Shown here: positions 60,937 through 64,000 of the stretch, piece by piece
Layout of the letters: every line of letters begins with the position of its first letter
Position numbering within the stretch: the stretch's first letter is position 1
Source of the DNA: Olsenella sp. An293
Lineage (GTDB): Bacteria > Actinomycetota > Coriobacteriia > Coriobacteriales > Atopobiaceae
Reading direction: 5' to 3'
NCBI RefSeq assembly: GCF_002159495.1
Contig: NZ_NFIT01000002.1
Location: 166,707 to 230,706 of the forward strand
DNA: 64,000 bases
Position numbers and translations under genes: made by a program
The notes under the pieces: model-generated
The model's input: only the letters and a program-made list of their open reading frames with translations
Told to the model about the DNA's origin: nothing
Database searches by the model: none

Positions 60937-61359
60937 ATGACCAACGACGCGCTTCACGAAGATCACGCGCTCACCAAGGCGAGCGAGGACTACCTCGAGA
61001 CGATCTATCGCCTCTCGCTCGAGGGAGCGGGTGACGGGTCGGTTCGCTCCGTGGACGTTGCCGAGCAGCTCGGCGTCTCCAAGGCGAGCGTCAACAAGGC
61101 GCTCTCCACGCTCAAGGAGTCCGGTATGGTCGAGCAGAGCCGCTATGGCCGCGTCACCCTTACCGAGCGCGGCCGGGAGTACGCGGCGCTGGTGTGGCGC
61201 GCGCATCGGGCGATTCGGCTTTTCCTCGAGTCCGACCTCGGCGTCGAGGCGCAGCGCGCGGACGAGGAGGCCTGCCTCATGGAGCACGTTCTCTCCGAAG
61301 ACACCATGGGGAGGCTCATCGCCTATCTCGAGCGCCAGGGGCTCGACATTCCCGAGTAG
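60937..61359 (+). CDS. DtxR/MntR-family metal-dependent regulator
   Basis: 140 residues: winged HTH (EDYLETIYRL, VDVAEQLGVSKASVNKAL) and a dimerisation/metal domain (HRAIRLFLESDLGV, EEACLMEHVLSEDT). The C-terminal SH3-like domain of long DtxR proteins is absent, so it is MntR-like in layout. Metal ligands are present in part (EDYLE, HR, E-E-C-x-x-E-H). The start at 60937 has GCGGAGGCC upstream. Target genes are not in the window. Confidence 0.88.
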   Translation: MTNDALHEDHALTKASEDYLETIYRLSLEGAGDGSVRSVDVAEQLGVSKASVNKALSTLKESGMVEQSRYGRVTLTERGREYAALVWRAHRAIRLFLESDLGVEAQRADEEACLMEHVLSEDTMGRLIAYLERQGLDIPE

Positions 61360-61405
61360 GCCCGTCGAGAGGCTCGGCTTTCCAACTATATGAACGCCCT
61401 GTGAT

Positions 61406-61440
61406 GAAGCGCGCCCGACACGACGGAGGGCGCGCTTCTT
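61406..61440 (+). terminator. Terminator after the DtxR-type gene
   Basis: GAAGCGCGCCC / GGGCGCGCTTC, an 11-bp perfect stem with an 11-base loop followed by TT. Confidence 0.75.
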
Positions 61441-61546
61441 AGTCCGCTTACGGCTTAGTTGAAATCTGGGTGAGCCAATGGGGTATGTTTCTTGTGCCGC
61501 CGGCACGCGCCGGAGGAACACAGTTCATCCGATTGAAGGGACGTTG

Positions 61547-62452
61547 ATGAAGGCGATCATCCCCGCTGCCGGTCTCGGCACGCGCTTCCTTCCCGCCACC
61601 AAGTGCACCCCCAAGGAGCTGCTGCCCGTTCTCGACAAGCCCGTCATCCAGTATGTCGTCGAGGAGGCCCTCGAGCCCGAGGGGGTCGATGGCGTCGTCA
61701 TCATCAACTCGCACGAGAAGCCCCAGATCGAGGCGTACTTCTCCGTCGACCAGGAGTTTGAGGACATGCTGAGCTCGCGCGGCAAGCAGGCGGAGGCGGC
61801 TCGCGTTCACGCCGCCTCGACCCTGCCGGTCTCCTTCGTCTATCAGGACGAGGCCCGCGGCCTTGGCCACGCGGTCCTGCAGGCTGCCGAGACCGTTGAC
61901 GAGGACCCGTTCTTCGTCCTTCTCGGCGATTACTTTGTCCCTGACCGCCAGATGTGCGTGCGCATGGCCGAGGTCTCCAAGGCCCACGGCGGAGCCTCCG
62001 TCATCGCCGTCGCGCCGGTTCCCGCGGACCAGGTGAGCCGCTATGGCATCATCGCCGGCGAGTGCGTCGGCTGCCTGCCGGGCGCCGAGGCCACGGGCGA
62101 GCAGGAGGGCGCCGTGTGGAAGGTGACCGGGCTCGTCGAGAAGCCGCGGCCCGAGGACGCCCCGTCGCACCTCTTTATCGTCGGGCGCTACCTGCTCTCG
62201 CCGCGCATCATGGAACTGCTCGCCACACAGGGCCCCGGTGCCGGCAACGAGATTCAGCTGACTGACGCGATGGAGCGCCTGCTGGCCGAGGAGGAGATGT
62301 ACGCCCTGGTCGTCGACCCGTCCGAGGGCTGCGACACGGGAACCCCCGCCGCCTGGGCCGCCACCAACGCGCGTATGGCGCTTGAGGACCCGGCCTTCGC
62401 CGAGGCGTTTCGCGAGGAGCTTGGCGAGAAGGGCGAGCGCTTCTTTGGATAG
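61547..62452 (+). CDS. galU: UTP-glucose-1-phosphate uridylyltransferase
   Basis: Makes UDP-glucose for wall polymers and glycolipids. 301 residues: KAIIPAAGLGTRFLPATK start, PKELLPVLDKPVIQYVVEEAL, and GDYFVPD. GAAGGGACG precedes ATG 61547. It overlaps the next gene, a hexose-phosphate mutase, which could provide its glucose-1-phosphate. Confidence 0.96.
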   Translation: MKAIIPAAGLGTRFLPATKCTPKELLPVLDKPVIQYVVEEALEPEGVDGVVIINSHEKPQIEAYFSVDQEFEDMLSSRGKQAEAARVHAASTLPVSFVYQDEARGLGHAVLQAAETVDEDPFFVLLGDYFVPDRQMCVRMAEVSKAHGGASVIAVAPVPADQVSRYGIIAGECVGCLPGAEATGEQEGAVWKVTGLVEKPRPEDAPSHLFIVGRYLLSPRIMELLATQGPGAGNEIQLTDAMERLLAEEEMYALVVDPSEGCDTGTPAAWAATNARMALEDPAFAEAFREELGEKGERFFG

Positions 62453-63848
62453 AAGGTCTGACATCATCCGTTTTGGAATCGACGGGTGGCAGGCGCGCTT
62501 CGAGGATGGCTTCGACGCCGATAGCGTGGCGCGCGTCGCCGATGCGCTGGGCCTCGTCTGGGCGGACGCCGCCCCGGGGGCAACCATCTACGTCGGCTAC
62601 GACACTCGTCATGACGCGCGAGACCTTGCCCTTCTCATCGCAGGCATCCTGGCGTCCTACGGCCTCGTTGCCAAGGTCTCCGACGTCCCCTGCCCAACAC
62701 CTGCGGTCTCCTGGTGCTGCTCGCGCGACGATGCCGCCTACGGCGCGGTGATCGTCACTGCGAGCGAGCTGCCCAGCGAATATGGGGGACTGCTGGTCAG
62801 GGGCTTTGACGGCGGCCCGGTTTCTCGTGGGTTTTTGGACAATGTCGAGCAGGCCATCTCCGCTGCGCCCACCCAGGCGCGGGGGCCGTTCGAGGAGATC
62901 GACCTGGTCGGCCCGTACCTTGCAGACCTTGCCTCGCTCGTCGATGGGGCATCCATTGCCGCCCGCCGTCCGCGCGTGGTGGTCGACGCGATGTGCGGCT
63001 CGGGGACGGGGCACCTTGCCGGGCTTCTGTCCGATCTTGGGTGCGACGTGATCGAGATTCATGTCGAGCCGAGGGAGGACTTCGGCGGCATCCACCCCGA
63101 ACCGCGTGACCCGTGGGCGGACGCCTGCGAGCAGGCGGTGGTGGTCCACGGTGCCGACATGGGCCTTCTGCTCGACGGGGATGCCGACCGGGCCTCGATA
63201 GTTGACGAGCGCGGCAACCTCCTTCCGGCGCGCGTGATCGTTCCGATGCTGCTGGGCAACCTCGTCATGAGTCATGGCGCGCACGGCCGCGTGGTGACAA
63301 CGCTCACGTGCTCCGCGTGCATCGCCCGAGAGGCGGCGCGCCTGGGCTGCGAGACGACCTCGGTCCCCGTTGGGTTCTCACGCATCTATAGAGAGACGCT
63401 CGACTCGGACGTGATCATGGGGGTCGAGGAGTACGGAGGCGTCTGCGTCCCCTCCCATCTGAGGGAGCGCGACGGCCTGCTCGTGTGCCTGCTTGCGGTG
63501 GAGATGCTCGCACGCTCCGGGAAGACCGTCTCGACGATGACCGAGGAGCTTGAGGCCATCATCGGGACCATGTCCTATGCGAGAAGAGACATCCGTCTCG
63601 AGCCCGCCGCAAGCCAGGCGTTTCGCAACGTCCTCCCCGGCCTCAACCCCGGGGAGCTTGCCGGGAAGCTCCCCGTCGAGGTGTCCCACGCCGACGGCCT
63701 CCGCGCGCAGTTCGAGGACGACTCCTGGGTGCTCATCAGACCCTCTCGGACCAGTTCGGTGGTCAGGGTCTATGCTGAGGCGACCGACGCGCGAGACCGA
63801 GACGCACTGCTTGCGGCTGCCTGCGAGCTCGTAAGGTCGGGCTTCTAG
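62445..63848 (+). CDS. Phosphohexomutase-family protein, divergent active-site loop
   Basis: 467 residues if TTG 62445 is the start, which overlaps galU by eight bases. The alpha-D-phosphohexomutase fold is clear: IRFGIDGWQARF, then YVGYDTRHDAR, the metal loop DGDADRASIVD, and the sugar loop EEYGGV. The catalytic serine loop TASHNP is TASELP here, so the Ser stays but His and Asn do not. Phosphoglucomutase/phosphomannomutase activity is expected from context. The start is unsure, as no ATG is found near the fold start. Confidence 0.82.
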   Translation: MDRRSDIIRFGIDGWQARFEDGFDADSVARVADALGLVWADAAPGATIYVGYDTRHDARDLALLIAGILASYGLVAKVSDVPCPTPAVSWCCSRDDAAYGAVIVTASELPSEYGGLLVRGFDGGPVSRGFLDNVEQAISAAPTQARGPFEEIDLVGPYLADLASLVDGASIAARRPRVVVDAMCGSGTGHLAGLLSDLGCDVIEIHVEPREDFGGIHPEPRDPWADACEQAVVVHGADMGLLLDGDADRASIVDERGNLLPARVIVPMLLGNLVMSHGAHGRVVTTLTCSACIAREAARLGCETTSVPVGFSRIYRETLDSDVIMGVEEYGGVCVPSHLRERDGLLVCLLAVEMLARSGKTVSTMTEELEAIIGTMSYARRDIRLEPAASQAFRNVLPGLNPGELAGKLPVEVSHADGLRAQFEDDSWVLIRPSRTSSVVRVYAEATDARDRDALLAAACELVRSGF

Positions 63849-64000
63849 CCCCCCGATTGTGCAGAAATCGTGAACCCGCGGATTCACGCCTCGGCGGGGC
63901 GCCGGGGTGCGTATAGTTATTCCCCGCGCAGCGACGCGGCCACGGCCCACGACCTGCGCGGGAGTACCTTGAGAACCGGATACTGCGATCGAGAGATCGA
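63849..64000 (+). promoter_or_regulatory. Likely leader of an rRNA operon beginning beyond the window
   Basis: The mutase gene is followed by a weak hairpin (GTGAACCCGCGGATTCAC) and by TATAGT at 63912-63917. The final bases read CTTGAGAACCGGATACTG, a kind of phrase often found just before 16S rRNA in rRNA operons. No rRNA sequence proper is inside the window. This call rests on similarity of wording and not on a search. Confidence 0.45.

Overview
This is a high-GC (about two thirds G+C) bacterial chromosome segment, densely coding on both strands. Gene content and family features point to the Coriobacteriia (Olsenella/Atopobium-like Actinomycetota). The pointers are an HspR-controlled dnaK operon, an L31 mRNA leader with twin hairpins before a tailed rpmE, a folP-folK fusion, a type III pantothenate kinase, and a cellobiose-type PTS. 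The taxon is inferred from family resemblance, not from a search. Most of the window is core genome; no prophage, CRISPR array or tRNA gene is visible.

1-8.6 kb: end of pgi, then metA and an HTH gene, followed by an uncharacterised envelope cluster: a transmembrane Ser/Thr kinase, a four-TM membrane protein, a lipoprotein, an SPFH-SHOCT protein, a zinc-ribbon protein and an anchored protein with a duplicated domain. Three copies of one inverted repeat (TCAGYTG-N-CARCTGA) lie in front of its transcription units, so they look like one regulon. 8.6-13.4 kb: an FAD/rhodanese/siroheme/ferredoxin fusion enzyme, a NifX-type protein, a CbiK-like chelatase and a phosphodiesterase. 13.4-30.7 kb: dnaK-grpE-dnaJ-hspR, a beta-glucoside PTS operon with its PRD regulator, clpB, a PASTA-domain protein, hsp20 and a metallo-beta-lactamase-fold protein. 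HspR-type operators precede dnaK, clpB and hsp20.

30.8-44.2 kb: tilS-hpt-ftsH, a winged-helix regulator, an aminotransferase, a PHP phosphoesterase, then an isolated nuclease-like gene flanked by two 92-bp inverted elements. Next come exodeoxyribonuclease III, a patatin, a sirtuin, folP-folK and a degenerate biotin-ligase-like gene. 44.2-52.4 kb: coaX, rpmE with its leader, an exported protein, prfA-prmC-tsaC, glyA and upp. 52.5-64 kb: the complete F1Fo ATP synthase operon, murA, a DtxR-type regulator, galU and a hexose-phosphate mutase. The last 150 bases look like the leader of an rRNA operon that starts beyond the window.

Non-coding repeats are prominent: a REP-like palindrome family (core GGGGACWGTCCCC and relatives) in at least seven intergenic places, three of them paired copies directly before start codons; two 232-bp palindromic elements with 65-bp arms whose sequence changes are matched on both arms; and the two 92-bp elements around the nuclease gene. 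The best candidates for something undescribed are the kinase/SPFH regulon, the nuclease with its flanking elements, and the 232-bp palindromes.
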